From the NCBI GenBank assembly GCA_035772405.1, contig JAYKKM010000057.1, forward strand, positions 505,501 to 569,500: a stretch of DNA of 64,000 nt, read 5' to 3'. This DNA comes from Chrysogorgia sp. JL179-B06. Lineage: Eukaryota; Cnidaria; Anthozoa; Scleralcyonacea; Chrysogorgiidae. Each line of letters opens with the position of its first letter. Position 1 is the stretch's first letter. Below are positions 11,250-23,100 of this stretch, piece by piece. The translations under genes and the position numbers were made by a program. The notes under the pieces are model-generated. The model ran no database searches. It was not told the origin of the DNA and worked only from the letters and a program-made list of their open reading frames with translations.

Positions 11250-13050
11250 GGCTTCCCGCCGGAGATAACAGGCGGGAGGAAGCTCCGCAAATTCCACGCC
11301 AGGTGAAATTGGCGGGGAAATTGCCGTTGAAATGGCGGAGCCGCCGGCCGCCGAAAAAATTGATGAAATGTAGGTTTTTCCGCGATAATCCAGAGTAAAC
11401 GAAGATCGGCGCATGATCGGCTATCTTCGTCAAGCGTCTTTCATTCTTCTGCTTTTTTATTGGATCCGAAGCCACTGTATTGTTACCCGGTCCACTACAC
11501 TAACAGACGACATTAATTTAATTATAATATATCTACGCCGACCACGCACGCGTGCGTAGATACAAAAATGCTATAAATTTTGCTTGGAAAATAACTTCAC
11601 TACATTAACGTATAGAGAGCAGCTATGACTTTGAAGAAACTACGCTTTTATCCCTGAAACCCTAACTAGCACCACAACATTTGAAGGTAAGCCTCCCTTA
11701 TTAGACGGTAAAGTATCTACTATTCTACTCACTTCATAATTCGTTATGCATGCCATTATTTAAATTCCTAGATGGCTAGACCAAACCAAACCAAATTGTC
11801 TGAATGATACCCCGATTGTCATTGTTTTCTTAACAATAAGTCTACAAAAGGTTTCTTGATTTATTCATTAAAACTTAAAGGCATATTATAAAGCACAAAA
11901 TTGTATAAGTTCAAGTTGGACTTTAGAGTTTAGACAAAAAAATATTCTCACCTTGACACGTGCATCATGATCATGCACGTGTGTTGCATGAGACCATGCG
12001 TCTGATGTGTGCCACCGGGCCGGACGGGAACTGGAGGCCCGGGAAGTACTTTACGACTTTACGCACGCTGCGGGTGTATTGCCGACTATTGTAAACAAAA
12101 GTTGCCAATTTTTTTTGTACATTTGTTTATGATGCCGGATGAACAGAAAGTATGAAAATCTAAGAATGTACGGCCAGCATATTTTTACACAATTTAACAA
12201 AAATAGAGAGCATTTTCAATTAGCGTAATATTCTATACACTCTAATTCACTGTATTCTGAAAAGTTTTTTCTTCCTGGATTAGATGGCGGCAGTTTTACT
12301 ATGCTGCGTTTGCCTGAAAGAAAGTTCTGGGGCACATATCTGTTCTGTGTCACAAAACAGCACATGTCATATGTTCGGAAACAAGTGAAAATGATGAAGA
12401 CGAAGGTTATGGCCACGCTGTTGTTTGCAAAAATTTGCGAACCTCCAGTCAAGAAAACATTGGACTGGCAAATTAAGTATACTTCACAGTCTGACACCCT
12501 CAAACACAAGAAGCCTCAGCCTGCGAAAGAAGCCATGCCAGCCAAACGAATGCCATTGTTTGATGAATCGAAATCGTGTATTTAAGTAACGTGTTTTCGA
12601 AATAGCCACGAGCCCAGCATTTATGTCACGCCGTGATAATAGCACAAAAGAACGTCACCTGAAGAGGCGACACGCAGGGGAAACTAACGATATTAAAATA
12701 TTGAATTTTAATTGCGGAAAAGAAATGGATGAAATATTTTAATATTTTCTTTCTTTTTTAAAAGGAAAGGATTCATGCCAAATTGTCAAAAATAATTACA
12801 TTTGCTAGGCATTGCAGCAGCTTGTCAGGTATTGATTTCATACATTTAAATATGGTAACAATTGTATAAACTGTAAAGGTTGTAACTTGTAAAGCATTCT
12901 GATTATTATGGATAAGATACTGACTACTGAGTCTCTAACCTCTTAAATATTTCGAGTTTCGAAAAAAAAGATCTATTATCATCGTTTCAATATGTTTAGC
13001 CTCCTTCGAAAAGCGGTCAAAAAGTTGATGGTTCCTGTACGCAAACGCGC
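11250..13050. other. spacer, no supported gene
   Basis: A short GC-rich segment lies at 11255-11420 and a palindrome (ACACGTGCAT…ATGCACGTGT) at about 11957-11983. A 94-codon open frame at 12301-12585 has no family resemblance, although another frame near 12297 shows CCVCLKE. I do not call a gene. Confidence 0.4.
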
Positions 13051-14065
13051 ATGGTAGCGGAAGTTACCGCAGAACTAGAAGAACACGAATCCGATGAAGC
13101 TGAACGTCCTGAAGCCAAAGATAATGTGGCCCTAAGCTGTATGGCACTAACGGCAGTGGCTGAGCCTGAAACACCCCCAGTTCCACAAAATGAGAATGTC
13201 CACTCCGATTCCTCTTTATACGAGCTTCATAAGAAATTAGATGAGGTAGTCATAGCCGTGAAAAGCATGAAAATGACAGCTTCCAATCAATCCGACGCTG
13301 GAAGAGCACCGAAATCATCCCCCGCAATATCTGCTTTTGATACCCAAAGTGAACAGATAGATTGGGGACATTTTAAAAATATTGTCGACCTCACCGAAAA
13401 GATCTTCAAAATCAGATTTTATGGAGGTAATTCCGCAGAGAAAACGCCATCTGTTCTACGTTGTGAAACCTGCTACAATCTTTTGCAATCGCGAATGAAT
13501 GTTAAAGCAGCACAAGATCCGTGTAAAGTTGCTCTCAAAGGCATTGGCAAATACTCTGGTTCTTTGTCATCTGGACTGATTTTACCACCAGAGAAATCCG
13601 AGTTACTTGTGAATGGAGGAAACCCATATTGGTACCGTATGAAGCACAACATCAAGCATCATTTGGCATGCGGCGGAGAACATTCGCAGTTGCATTTTGA
13701 CGCTTTACAGCACGAGGCAATGGTAAAGAAGCAACAGGCCAGAGGAGAACGAGTCACAAAACCTGGTTAGAATTGCTGTTTCCGTGATCAAGTCCAAATC
13801 TGCATCGCAGCGTTTTGAGAGCCAAATAGCCGCTCATGTCTCAACTGGGAGTGATCTTGGTGATTTTGGCCATTCTCGCAATCACCTCAACGAAATTATG
13901 GCCGCCATGAATGTTTGGATTGACCGCCAAACAGCCGTCTTCCTTTCAATGCCACTCGAGTCTACATTCCTCTCATGGAAACCTATTTCTGCCTGTGATG
14001 TGACAGTGATTGGACATATTGGAATTCACAGTGGTTGGTTTTCATTAAAAACAGGACCTCTATAG
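13051..14065 (+). pseudogene. multi-copy invertebrate gene of unknown function, one frameshift
   Basis: The first 240 codons have an acidic N-terminus, a short coiled-coil-like stretch (LYELHKKLDEVVIAVKSMK), and then a conserved-looking block with VLRCETCYNLL, SSGLILPPEKSELL, GGNPYWYRMKHNIKHHL and HFDALQH. The second frame (to 14065) continues with VIKSKSASQRFESQIA and GHSRNHLNEIMAAM. I recall this arrangement from many near-identical loci in invertebrate genomes, usually beside transposases, but no function is known to me. A 1-nt frameshift lies at an A run near 13763. The C-terminal part expected after the GHSR block is missing. A broken helicase lies in the opposite direction just downstream. 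Confidence 0.5.
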
Positions 14066-14081
14066 TTCTCAAATTCTACTG

Positions 14082-15391
14082 TTACTGCAATAGGTAAGTC
14101 TGGTGGTTGTTCTGATAGATAATATCAACAACTGTTCCAGTAGCCCCATTACAGAGGCCGACACTTGACCACAAATTCATGGTTAACATGACCCTGGCAC
14201 CTTTTGCTAGAAACACAGCAGGTTGTAATCCAGACATCATCTGAGGATATCGTTTTGGCCAATGCAGATGAATGGCGAGCATTAATATGAGCGATTGGAT
14301 GCTCAAGTTTAGTTAGCTGGTCATGGTTGTAATTAGCAACTTGTTCATTACTATAAAAGAGTCTAGTAGAATCTTCAAAATCAGATAAATTAGTGACATT
14401 GGATGGTTGATGTGTCAGAAGTAATTTCCAGTCATCGATTGTTGAGTCACCTTTACTTGCTCAGGTGTCATACCTTGAACACGTTGATTTACCGTGAGTT
14501 TAACAACTTTGTCAAACATAAATATGCTTGATAACCTTGTTCACCAACAGCATTTGATGGTTTAGCATGGTAAAAAGGTTTGTCCGCTGCTGGTGGTAAT
14601 TGACCTGGATCACCAGTTAAAATTAAAGATTTACCTCCAAATACTCTGTCATTATAACCAGTTGCTTGTTTGCAACGTTTGTCTATCCAACCAAAAGTAA
14701 CTTGGCCAAGCATAGAGTATTCATCAATAATGATGTACTCAATGTTATTAAGACTCTCTTGTAATCTACACAAACTTTGTCCTGTCAGGTCTTTATTACC
14801 TCTTGATCCTACAGGTAACTTTAATAGAGAGTGCACAGTTACACCTCTAATATTATATGCTGCTTTACCTGTAGTAACAGTAACTGCACATTTACTTGGT
14901 AAAAGGTTTCTAATAGCATTAATAAGGTAACTTTTACCAGTACCTGCAACACCATTTATGATAAGACATAATGGTTCTTTCACAGATGATGTATCATCAA
15001 AATGAGATTTAACAATGTCATACGCAAGTTTTTGCATTTCACTAAAACTGTTAATGTCAACAATGTCATATTGCTCATCAATAGTTTATCCTTCTTTGCT
15101 TGTTTTTATCCATGTTGGCATTTCATGGATTTGTTGTTCTAGATAATTGGCTCTGTCAAGATGCCAGTCGTGAGTTGACTCTGGTGTTTGCTCAGAGTTG
15201 TCAAATGGAGTATTAAGATCTGACAATATCATCCACTCTTCCCGAGTTCTCTCCTGTTCTTCAGAAGGTTCATCTTCTGGTTCTTGACTTTGAATGATCA
15301 CAGATTGTAATTTGTCAAACCAGTCTGGGACATTAGATTGTCCAAAAAAAAACGTTCGAAGAGTTCCAAAAATAACATACAACCGCATCAA
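14082..15391 (-). pseudogene. PIF1-like DNA helicase, broken by stop and frameshifts
   Basis: On the minus strand an acidic N-terminal stretch (15391-15086) is followed by a P-loop (GVAGTGKS), a Walker B (IIIDEYSML) and GDPGQLPP, all hallmarks of the PIF1/RecD-like superfamily 1 helicases. A later block at 14306-14082 has GARVMLTMNLW and LCNGATGTVVDIIY, the motif before the second RecA-like domain end. A stop codon near 15086 separates the acidic part from the ATPase core, and at least one frameshift lies between 14489 and 14306. Such helicases occur in Helitrons and as stand-alone mobile genes; no Rep or HUH motif is visible here, so a Helitron is not supported. The 3' end is missing. Confidence 0.75.
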
Positions 15392-16836
15392 AAGCCACCT
15401 TGAGAAGAAATACGGAACAAAGTTTGGCTATGGGACAATCTTGCAGTTATGCTGTGCCAGAAATAAAAGGAGACTGTCTGCAAAGAGATATTTTTGTGCA
15501 GCAAAGATTGTCGCAAAACGAGCATGTAAAGGTTTTGCCATTAAGCTAAACATTGACGCCCATTGGAGCTGCGCCTTTTACAAGGGACTTGACTATCTTC
15601 AGTTTAAAGATGGTTTGGATAAAACAATCCTCAACAGAGATGATGCTGCTGGATTTTGCTTAGATAGTACCTTCACGCACAAGCAGCATAAAGTACTTTC
15701 TGAAGTAGGAAACCCAGAACTTACCACCTACACAGACTTCTTAAACAAATACTCATCCAAGCTGCAGACAACTTCATATATGTTCCTTTTAACAAATACA
15801 ACACCTGAAATATCTGCTGGTGTGGTTAAAGCTTCTATTGTGCACAACAAGAGTCCAGCACAACATGCAGCTGACTTAGAGATGCTACACAATTTCGAAG
15901 AAACATCTTTTTCGTTGGCAAAACCGATTGAGTGTGTGCGTGTTGACGGAGCTACAGACGAAGGGCCCAGTCATGTAGAAGTACAATTTATGTGGACAGA
16001 GAGACACATCAATCACAGAAAACAATGTACTTTGGTTACCACACGCTTTGCTGGAGGAAGTTACCTCAATAAAGTGGAATTACAAAATGGTTGTTTGGCA
16101 CTAGGACACTCCAATTTATTCATTCCATCTACCATTCTTGGCTCAAACTTTGACAGCAACCGAAAACTGGACAAAACAAAACTGAGGCAAAACTTGGAAG
16201 CTGCGATTGATGTCTACATCAACACTGTAAATGGATCACCATGTGGTGGTAAGCCAATACATCTGGTTAAAGGAGCACAAGATGAAATTTGTAAGAAATA
16301 CCAGGAAAGAAGAGAAAGATTGCACACGTTTTTGCGTGGAACCAACAAGCAAAAAGAAAAGCTGAAAGTTGAACATCCTGGCGATTACCAGTACTTTTCA
16401 AAGGTTCTGGATGTACAAAACCGCCATATGGTTCCAAATCTTCCACAAAACTATATATTTATGTTGCTTCCGTGCTGCTGGTCGTCCGGTTGAGGAGCCG
16501 CTCTGGTTTGAAAATGGCCCTCCCTTGACTTACCTACCTTTGCCAATACCAGACCCACAACGACCATGGGGAAAACTGTGTACAACTTGTCCTGGACCTT
16601 GTGTGGGTCGTTATCTTTCTGATGGCCCTGGAAAAACAGTTCAACCACCAAAATTCTAAATGAATTTGCCAAAAAGAACACTGGGTTCTCAAAAGATAAT
16701 GTATCCTCCTTTGCCAAGAAATGCCTCTTAGGTGAAGACGATGTAGAGATGTGGCTGAACAACGTACAAAAGATTAAAACAAAGGCAAAGTCCAAAAAGA
16801 AGGAAAGGAGGAAGGATAAGAAAGAAATTGAAAAAA
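15294..16836 (+). pseudogene. PHD-finger transposase-like gene, exon 1 (frameshifted)
   Basis: About 500 codons with blocks I associate with a repetitive invertebrate family: HWSCAFYKG, DDAAGFCLDSTFTHK, YTDFLNKYSSKLQTTSY, CVRVDGATDEGPSHVEVQF, QNGCLALGHSNLFIPST, NRHMVPNLPQNYIFML. Conserved D/E residues in VRVDGATDEGP…EVQFMWTE could be a DDE-type site, but that is inference. A frameshift near 16450 moves the end into the next frame (CTTCPGPCVGRYL), and a further shift follows by 16660. The exon closes with a lysine-rich stretch (KKKERRKDKKE) at a donor, A/GTATGT (16836/16837). The true start is upstream or lost; the minus-strand helicase abuts it at about 15390. In-phase downstream exons encoding a PHD finger lie at 38850 and 39151, beyond 22 kb of nested transposons. 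Confidence 0.65.
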
Positions 16837-16849
16837 GTATGTTGATATA

Positions 16850-17270
16850 CAGTCAATTCAAAAAAGGTTGTCTTTGAAACATATAAACCTTAAACATTGA
16901 GCGCGCAAGGTAGGTTGGGAATTCTTATTTAAATTCAGGAGCGCTTTGTTAGAATGCGGCGGCCGAATACAGTCAAGATTTAAGATGGAGAATAATTTGG
17001 TTGACGGAAATAGCGGGTATTGAGTTCAAGGAAGTGGGATTTTACCTACAGATATCGAATAAAATGACAAATCGCTACATTCAAAAGTTGAGAAATTTAG
17101 GAAATGTCAGCACGGCTATCATCGGTAGACCGTATTATTGTATATCAATACATCCACACGAAGAACTGGTGACAATGAATTGCTGCTGCAGTATCCAGAT
17201 AGAGCGATTGCAGAAGTATTGCAAAAGTATATGAAGAAACGGGGTCGCAATATGCGTGCTCCACTCTTAA
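16850..17270 (+). repeat. left long terminal inverted repeat of the IS630-like element
   Basis: Inverted match to 38350-38771, with scattered substitutions. It contains the 5' region and a copy of the HTH-coding exon in plus orientation. Confidence 0.8.
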
Positions 17271-17285
17271 TGATACTATCAAAAA
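17001..17285 (+). pseudogene. second copy of the transposase HTH exon, in the left arm
   Basis: The peptide TEIAGIEFKEVGFYLQIS…GNVSTAIIGRPYYCISIHPHEEL parallels the transposase exon on the minus strand at 38667-38314, and the nucleotide similarity starts at the element end. It includes an indel after HPHEELV that shifts the frame. In IS630-like transposases this region is the DNA-binding HTH domain. It may be a passive part of a long TIR, or a promoter-proximal exon for the small plus-strand gene at 17377-17761. Confidence 0.6.
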
Positions 17286-17376
17286 CAAATTATCATTTTA
17301 CCCCCAAGAATATATAGTGTGTAAGTTTTGATTATTTTTGCTTATTAAGAATAACGGCACCCACAACAGCGAGGAT

Positions 17377-17761
17377 ATGCCCCCCCAAATTCCTTATTTT
17401 ATTGGTGTTAAAGCACAAGCTAAGAGAAATCGTTCTCTGGCGATGACAACCTCTGCAGTTGCCGTGACAGAAGCAGGAATGCAAGCAACACCAGAGGTTC
17501 AATCACAAGTCAACAACTTGGAACAAAGAGTATGTAGATACTTTTGCTTTATCCTTTTGGGATTTCGGTACTACGTTATTTTGAAATGATATCAGTTTAG
17601 AAGTTTTGTTAACATTTCATTCAATTTTATAGATACGACTTCGATCAGGTATTCTTCAGCAGCTCAAAGATATGAAGAGTCTAGAAGAGGCCGGAGTGCT
17701 GTCGAGCGACCAATTTGAAGAACAAAAAGGAAAACTACTGCACGAACTGTCAAATTTATAA
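17377..17761 (+). CDS. small two-exon gene with coiled coil and SHOCT-like C-terminus
   Basis: Exon 1 (17377-17529) ends at a donor AGA/GTATGT and exon 2 (17633-17761) starts after TTTTATAG; the junction is in phase 0. The joined product is about 93 residues. It has an alanine-rich middle (AVTEAGMQATPEVQSQVNNL), a predicted coiled coil, and LKDMKSLEEAGVLSSDQF…EQKGKLL, the pattern of SHOCT (short C-terminal) domains. It lies inside the IS630-like element, convergent to the transposase. It could be a second gene of that transposon or a captured host exon pair. An upstream exon joining to the HTH copy at 17001-17285 is possible. Function unknown. Confidence 0.55.
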
Positions 17762-17969
17762 GAAAACGTAACCTTAACATTAAGCGTGTAAACAAACCAA
17801 ATCAAATTATATCCTTATACATATGTAGAAATATAGAACGGTTGATATACTGCCAAATAACGGAATACGCGTGCATATTAGTCTAACGTTTCGAGCGTAG
17901 GAAACATAAAATGAATACGAAATGCGGGTAAACTTATATAATTCATGCCACACATTAAACTTATATGAT

Positions 17970-18926
17970 TCATCCTCGATGAGTTTTTAAAAATACACTT
18001 TTGTTTTGTTTTTGCATGCTTAATGTTAGCTAGGTTAGGTTGTTTTGGTGGCGGGGATTATCTATATATCTAAGCCTAAGGGGCGGATTACATGAGCCGA
18101 GCTGGCCCGGTTAACCGGGATAACATTTGCGTTGATGTGAATGATTTCGGCATGAAATTTATTTAGCAAGTAAATGTTGCTTTTTTCACACTGTTATTTA
18201 TGTTGATGCAATTATCCACGTAGTTATCGTTATATAATAAAAAGGTTAATAAAATCAATCAATAAACATTGTGGTTTTCACCATGTTTAGTTATTAAATC
18301 TGAGGTTTTATAATATCGCCATGCAAAACTTTAAGGATCATCATTAATAAAAAGGTTGTTGGTTGTCTTGCCAAAACCGCGAAATCGTCTGCATAAATAA
18401 ACACACAAACGACGTTTTAATGCTCAATTTAAGTTTCTTTTCAGCCCAATTTATTCGCATAGCCAAGTAAACGAACGCGTTTCAGCACGCATTGTCGGGA
18501 TAAAACGATTACATCGACATTTTCATCCCGACTAACCGGGCTAGCCCAGTAGCGACAACCTGGGATCCCGGCAAAGCGGTCTGGCCCGGCTGCTAATCGA
18601 ACTGTTCAAAAAAACGTACGATATATACGCGAAACGGGCCGGTTAACCGCGGGATAGCCCGATTAACCGGGCGGATCCAGCCCGAATCTGTGCACAATCT
18701 GTCCGCATGCTTAATGTAGTTTGAAGAAAAGAATCAAACACCATTAATTCTGGATTCGGGCAATTTTGCCAAGCAATGTCGTTTTGTCGGATGTAGCTTT
18801 TGGTTTGTGCAAATAGTTCTTCACAAGGCATAAAGTCAGGGGAATACGTTGGAAGGAAAATTACAAGGGCACCAGTGGCATTAATGGCGTCAATTGCTTC
18901 TTGTGTGTGATGAATTGCGGCATTAT
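17970..18926 (-). pseudogene. IS630-like transposase, exon 4 (last part of DDE domain), interrupted
   Basis: After the acceptor (TTTTTTCAG) the exon reads NAAIHHTQEAIDAINATGAL, then LPTYSPDFMPCEELFAQTK, the classic end of an IS630/DDE_3 catalytic domain with its glutamate (CEELFAQ). Coding continues to DSFLQTTLSM, where a 678-bp element with a 13-bp duplication (18027-18704) is inserted. On the far side the frame continues to a TGA at 17970-17972. If the splice is as read, the position of the second catalytic aspartate becomes Asn (codon AAT across the junction). With the frameshift in exon 3 this copy should be inactive. Confidence 0.65.
18027..18704. mobile_element. GC-rich palindromic insertion with 13-bp target duplication
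   Basis: GCATGCTTAATGT occurs at 18014-18026 and again at 18705-18717, on either side of a 678-bp segment. The segment has GC-rich palindromes near both ends (CCCGGTTAACCGGG at about 18106; GGTTAACCGCGGG and TTAACCGGGCGG at about 18635-18672). No coding capacity was seen. It interrupts transposase exon 4. The class is unknown. Confidence 0.6.
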
Positions 18927-19012
18927 CTGAAAAAATCGTGATATTTGGTAGTTAATCACCTTCCAAAAATAAATGAAAAGGTCGTCAAACAAGAAAACAG
19001 AAATATACTTAC

Positions 19013-19258
19013 TGAGTATCACAATCGATCGTGGATTAAAACCATCAAATGGGAGTAAGCATGGAGCAAGAATATCGTTAATAAACGCCAGAAATGTTTC
19101 TCCATCTACATGTCCTCTATATATTCCAACGTCAAGTAAACCTTCGGTACATATCACTGGAATAGCGGTGATGCGTGGACCCAGGGTAAATAGCGCCGAT
19201 AGATTTTTGCCTGTCGTCCTTTCAAATTATATCCATGTGATCTCATGATTCTTTTATC
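19013..19258 (-). pseudogene. IS630-like transposase, exon 3 (frameshifted)
   Basis: Starts after CTTTACAG and begins DKRIMRSHGYN. It then needs a frame change of one base to reach RTTGKNLSALFTLGPRITAI, CTEGLLDVGIYRGHVDGETF and LPFDGFNPRSIVIL. These match the RxxGYS…GPRxSAI…GxxVNGxxFLxFI…NPHSVVIxDN blocks of IS630-like transposases. Ends at the donor CTCA/GTAAGTA. It joins in phase to exon 2 (38219-38112), which lies beyond the Polinton. Confidence 0.7.
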
Positions 19259-19318
19259 CTGTAAAGTAACGTAGTAATAAGAGTATATTCACTTTGACCA
19301 TGAAAGAGGTTTAAAATA

Positions 19319-19324
19319 GAAACA
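19319..19324. repeat. left 6-bp target duplication (GAAACA)
   Basis: Identical to 37907-37912 on the other side of the Polinton. Confidence 0.95.
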
Positions 19325-19493
19325 AGTAGTATAGCAAGTAGGGCTGCGAGCCCAATCGACTTCAAACGTGAATATAAACACCAAAACATCACCAAATTTT
19401 GCCAAGTCACGACTCGACAAATTTGGTGATGTTTTGGTGTTTATATTCACGTTTGAAGTCGAATAAGCTCTCAACCCTACTTGCTATACTACT
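19325..19493. repeat. terminal 169-nt fold-back palindrome, left
   Basis: The two arms (19325-19399 and about 19419-19493) are complementary, with a central loop near GCCAAGTCACGACTCGAC. About a dozen mismatches cluster at GGGCTGCGAGCCCAAT against the inner arm. The element end could therefore fold into one long hairpin. Confidence 0.9.
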
Positions 19494-19629
19494 ACAGCGA
19501 TCGTTAGTCAATCTAGACACCCTTCGCACGTTTTCTACTAAATTGATGTCAAACACACGCGAGACTAGCGAAACAATACCAAGTTTATACTAAATCGCGA
19601 CTGTCGCTAAATTTGACACCATTTCAGCC

Positions 19630-20000
19630 ACATTTAAAAAATAGTCGTTTCAAAATTCTCACAAATTTATGTCAAATTACATTTAGGAAAAAATAGAAAG
19701 TGTCATTTCAACATTTTCGCGTGTTAAAAAAAATAAAATGTGGTACGAGCCCACTCTCACATATTAAAAAATAGAGAGTGCCGTTTCAACATTTTCACAA
19801 ATTTGTCGAATCACATTTAAAAAATAGTCGTTTCAACATTTTCACAAATTTGTCAAATCACATTTAAAAAATAATCGTTTCAACATTTTCACAAATTTGT
19901 CAAATCACATTTAAAAAATAGAAAGTGTCGTTTCAACATTTTCACAAATTTGTCAAATCACATTTAAAAAAATAGTCGTTTAAACATTTTTACAAATTTA
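19630..20000. repeat. TIR minisatellite, left
   Basis: About seven variants of a ~45-60 bp unit containing TTTCAACATTTTCACAAATT and CACATTTAAAAAATAG. Confidence 0.85.
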
Positions 20001-20167
20001 TGTATCGTAAAAGTGTCTCACGCGTGATAAAATTGCCACCTGTTATGCAAATTAGGTTATTGCCACCTGTTAATAATAGATTAGTCCGTTTGTTCACTAT
20101 TTTCAGCGTTTGTCGCCTCTCACTTCAATGTTTTTGTGACCATACGCGTAGGAGTCAATACCATTTT

Positions 20168-23100
20168 CTAAAAGGTATCGTTTATCATCAAAACAGGATA
20201 GCGACACTTTATTAATTTCGTAACTACCGAGCTGATGTTTGACACTTCTAAAGACATTGTGTGTCGCAATTGTTTCTGCTCAAGTAACACACTTTTGTAA
20301 TCTTCGTGTCTGATCACTTTTTTAATTATATTCTTTCTAATACCTTTAGCGGTTTTCCCGCCGCCTCCACCCTCTTTCAAATAGCTGTACATTTTACTGC
20401 GCAACCCGACGAACTCGACAATTGGCGTTCCAGCGCACTCGTCTTTCATCTTCCCAATAACTTTCTTATTCTCTCTAAAAAAGAATGGGCTGTCTGCAGG
20501 ATAGTCGCTATTGTCGAACTTTTCGCACTCCATCATAAAGTCGGAATAAACGTCGTCAGTTTTGATTGAGTACAACAGACTGTCAGTGTCAGTGAAGTGC
20601 AATCTACAGGTGTCGCTAGAGTACTTTTTCATAATATAATTGTAGTGAAAATTGTACATCAGCGTTTTGCTCAAGTCTAGTATGCACATACCCACATATG
20701 CAGGTCTATTTAGTGTCAACGTTTCTTTAACTTTGTGGACAGCAACTAAGTTCTCGCTAAATATCTTGCAAGACACAAACGTTGGCTTTGAGACAAGCTT
20801 TTTAAATTTCTCCGCAGTGGTCACTAATCTTACGTCCACACGCTTCCTCAAGTTTTCCATCGTTTTTCCGAACACACTGTTGTTCATCAACTTGAAGAAG
20901 TCCTTCTCAAAAGCGTTCTTAGCCGCAGTTCTTTTGACTGTGTTAAAGTCGATGTACTTGCCTAGCCACTTGGACTGGTCAAACTGCAGGACCCTGTGAA
21001 TCTTATTGATTTTTAATCCAAGATCCATGTACAACTGCAGATTTCCGTAGTGACACACATACTTTTTTTTGTCCATCAAATTAGTCACCAGCTTCTTTAC
21101 ACCACCAACACTCACGTTAAACTTATTTTTGATTTTCGTGCAGTACTCCGACAACATGTCAACAGTTATCTCCATCTTCTCGGGAGCCAATGGGTAATCG
21201 TTGTGTAGGTCATGCAAATGGAATGGGCTGGGTACTCCAAGTCGACCTCGAGCAGTAAACCTTTTTTACTATTGTTGTGATAGTCGTGCAGATTAACTTT
21301 TTCTATTTCTTTCTCAGTCAACCACTTGAAGCCGCCCGTGGGTAGACTTCGACTCATTGCCCATCCATACAAATTGTTGGCGTCAAGGTACATCAAATAC
21401 TTCGACTCTTGCTCTTTGTCATACCCTTCCATGTACTTATTATTCGCCACGCCATGTCTGTTGCATATGTAGCTCACACCACCACGCATACCTAACTCTA
21501 CGAACTGGAACATGTCAATGTCGGACAATAATTCGAGTTCCACTCCAGTCATCTTTAGCATGGCATCCCAAGCCAATCCAGGCGATGTGAAATAGTGACA
21601 CGGGTCTAATTTATACTCGCGATGGCATGTCTCTCTAAAGTTCTCAAAAACGTCGGCAAGCAAGAGCACATCGCTTTTCAAATACAGGTCGTGATACTCA
21701 CCCATACTTTCAACGTCGAAGTAGTCCCACACATCGATGGCACGCTCGTGCATTTCTTCCGTGATGTGCTCATCGTTCAGAACGCTGTAGAAATCTTTTT
21801 TGGAGGGTAGCTCGCGCTCATCAAATTTTTCAAAGGAGTCCATATAATCATAGGGATAGACCCCCTTTCTTGTCATTAGTGCCAACCCCTCATCACGAAA
21901 CACTTCTGACGTGTATTTGAAAGCGTCCCTTGGTAGGTTCCTCACCAAGTTGTCTAGACCACTACTCATGAACTGAAAGCTGTCCAAGAACACCAAGTTT
22001 TTTCCAAGCATGAACGCCATGTACTTCTCCATGTTGTTCGGTATCACATTTATGTCTTGACCAAACTTGCCAATCTCCTGCATGATGAAATGACTATCGT
22101 AGCCACGTAAGTTGTGAAAGATCACAGGAATTTTATCGGTCAACTTAAAGTTCACATTACACTCACGATGTGCGGATCCTCTGTACTTACCTGACACGTG
22201 ACAGTGGTCTCTCACTCTAACGTCAGCGCTAGTGTACTCAACACTACAAATATGACAACTCTTAGCCTCGTCGAAATTCTTCTTATCGTCGTCAGTCAGT
22301 GTCATCTCTTTGTTAAAGTGACTCTCAGATGTCTTTTTACAATATTCAACAATTTCTAACATTTCCCCAATAAACTTGTTAACTGCATTTTCACCGCGAT
22401 ACACTTTCACTGGCTTACTGTACTCGTTATCGTAGCAACAAACTAATTTAACCGCAGTCAACGTGCCTCTGATAAGCGTTTGTGTAGCTACACTCGCTTG
22501 ACAGCTTTGTTGTGTGCACCTTCTGTGTGATAGCCTCGAAGTCTGCGTACACCACAAATGGTACGTTTAGCTGTCTACTAAAATTCTCATATTTCACTTT
22601 CGCACCTTTTTGCGGCATTTTAATAGCTTGCTTCCCATTGATGACCAAACACACTTCCACATGGCTTTCAAGTACGTCCGCACGGGTGAAGCACTGCAAG
22701 CAATATCTACAAAAGTGCTTTCTCGCCTTATACTTTGTCTGACGGTACATGAATTTGTTAAAATCGCGAATGTACACATAATGCTTGTTGCCCGCGTCGT
22801 TAGTTATCAACAATAGGTCCATATGGTCAGGATACGTCTCCTTAGAAACGTACACAGGGAATGGCTGCAAATTTTCATACCCAAAAACATTGATGCTAAT
22901 ATCGTTTGCCTTTTCGATCTTGTTGTAGTCTTTGAGTGTGACTGGGAAGTCAATTCCGTCATAATTCAGCTCACCGACATGCCTAGCGTACTTCGACGTT
23001 CTATCAGAGTGTTTTCCAACAGGAAACTTGTGTGCGAGGTGGCACCATCTAAAGCACTCGTTGTCATCATCGTTATTTACGTTTATCAGGCCCTTCATAC

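Larger units (their letters stand above)
19325..20122 (+). repeat. left terminal inverted repeat of the Polinton
   Basis: Matches 37088-37906 in inverted orientation, with few substitutions, and ends near CAGCGTTTGTCGCCTC. It consists of a terminal palindrome, a short unique part, a ~50-bp minisatellite and an inner segment containing two copies of TTGCCACCTGTTA. Confidence 0.9.

Noticed and set aside
12301..12585. 94-codon open frame
   Set aside because: No recognisable family, no clear splice context, and another frame in the same place looks equally coding-like.
14082..15391. Helitron
   Set aside because: A PIF1-like helicase is present, but no HUH/Rep motif, no TC…CTRR ends and no terminal hairpin were found.
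18973..19248. Plus-strand open frame opposite transposase exon 3
   Set aside because: It is antisense to a recognisable IS630 transposase exon.
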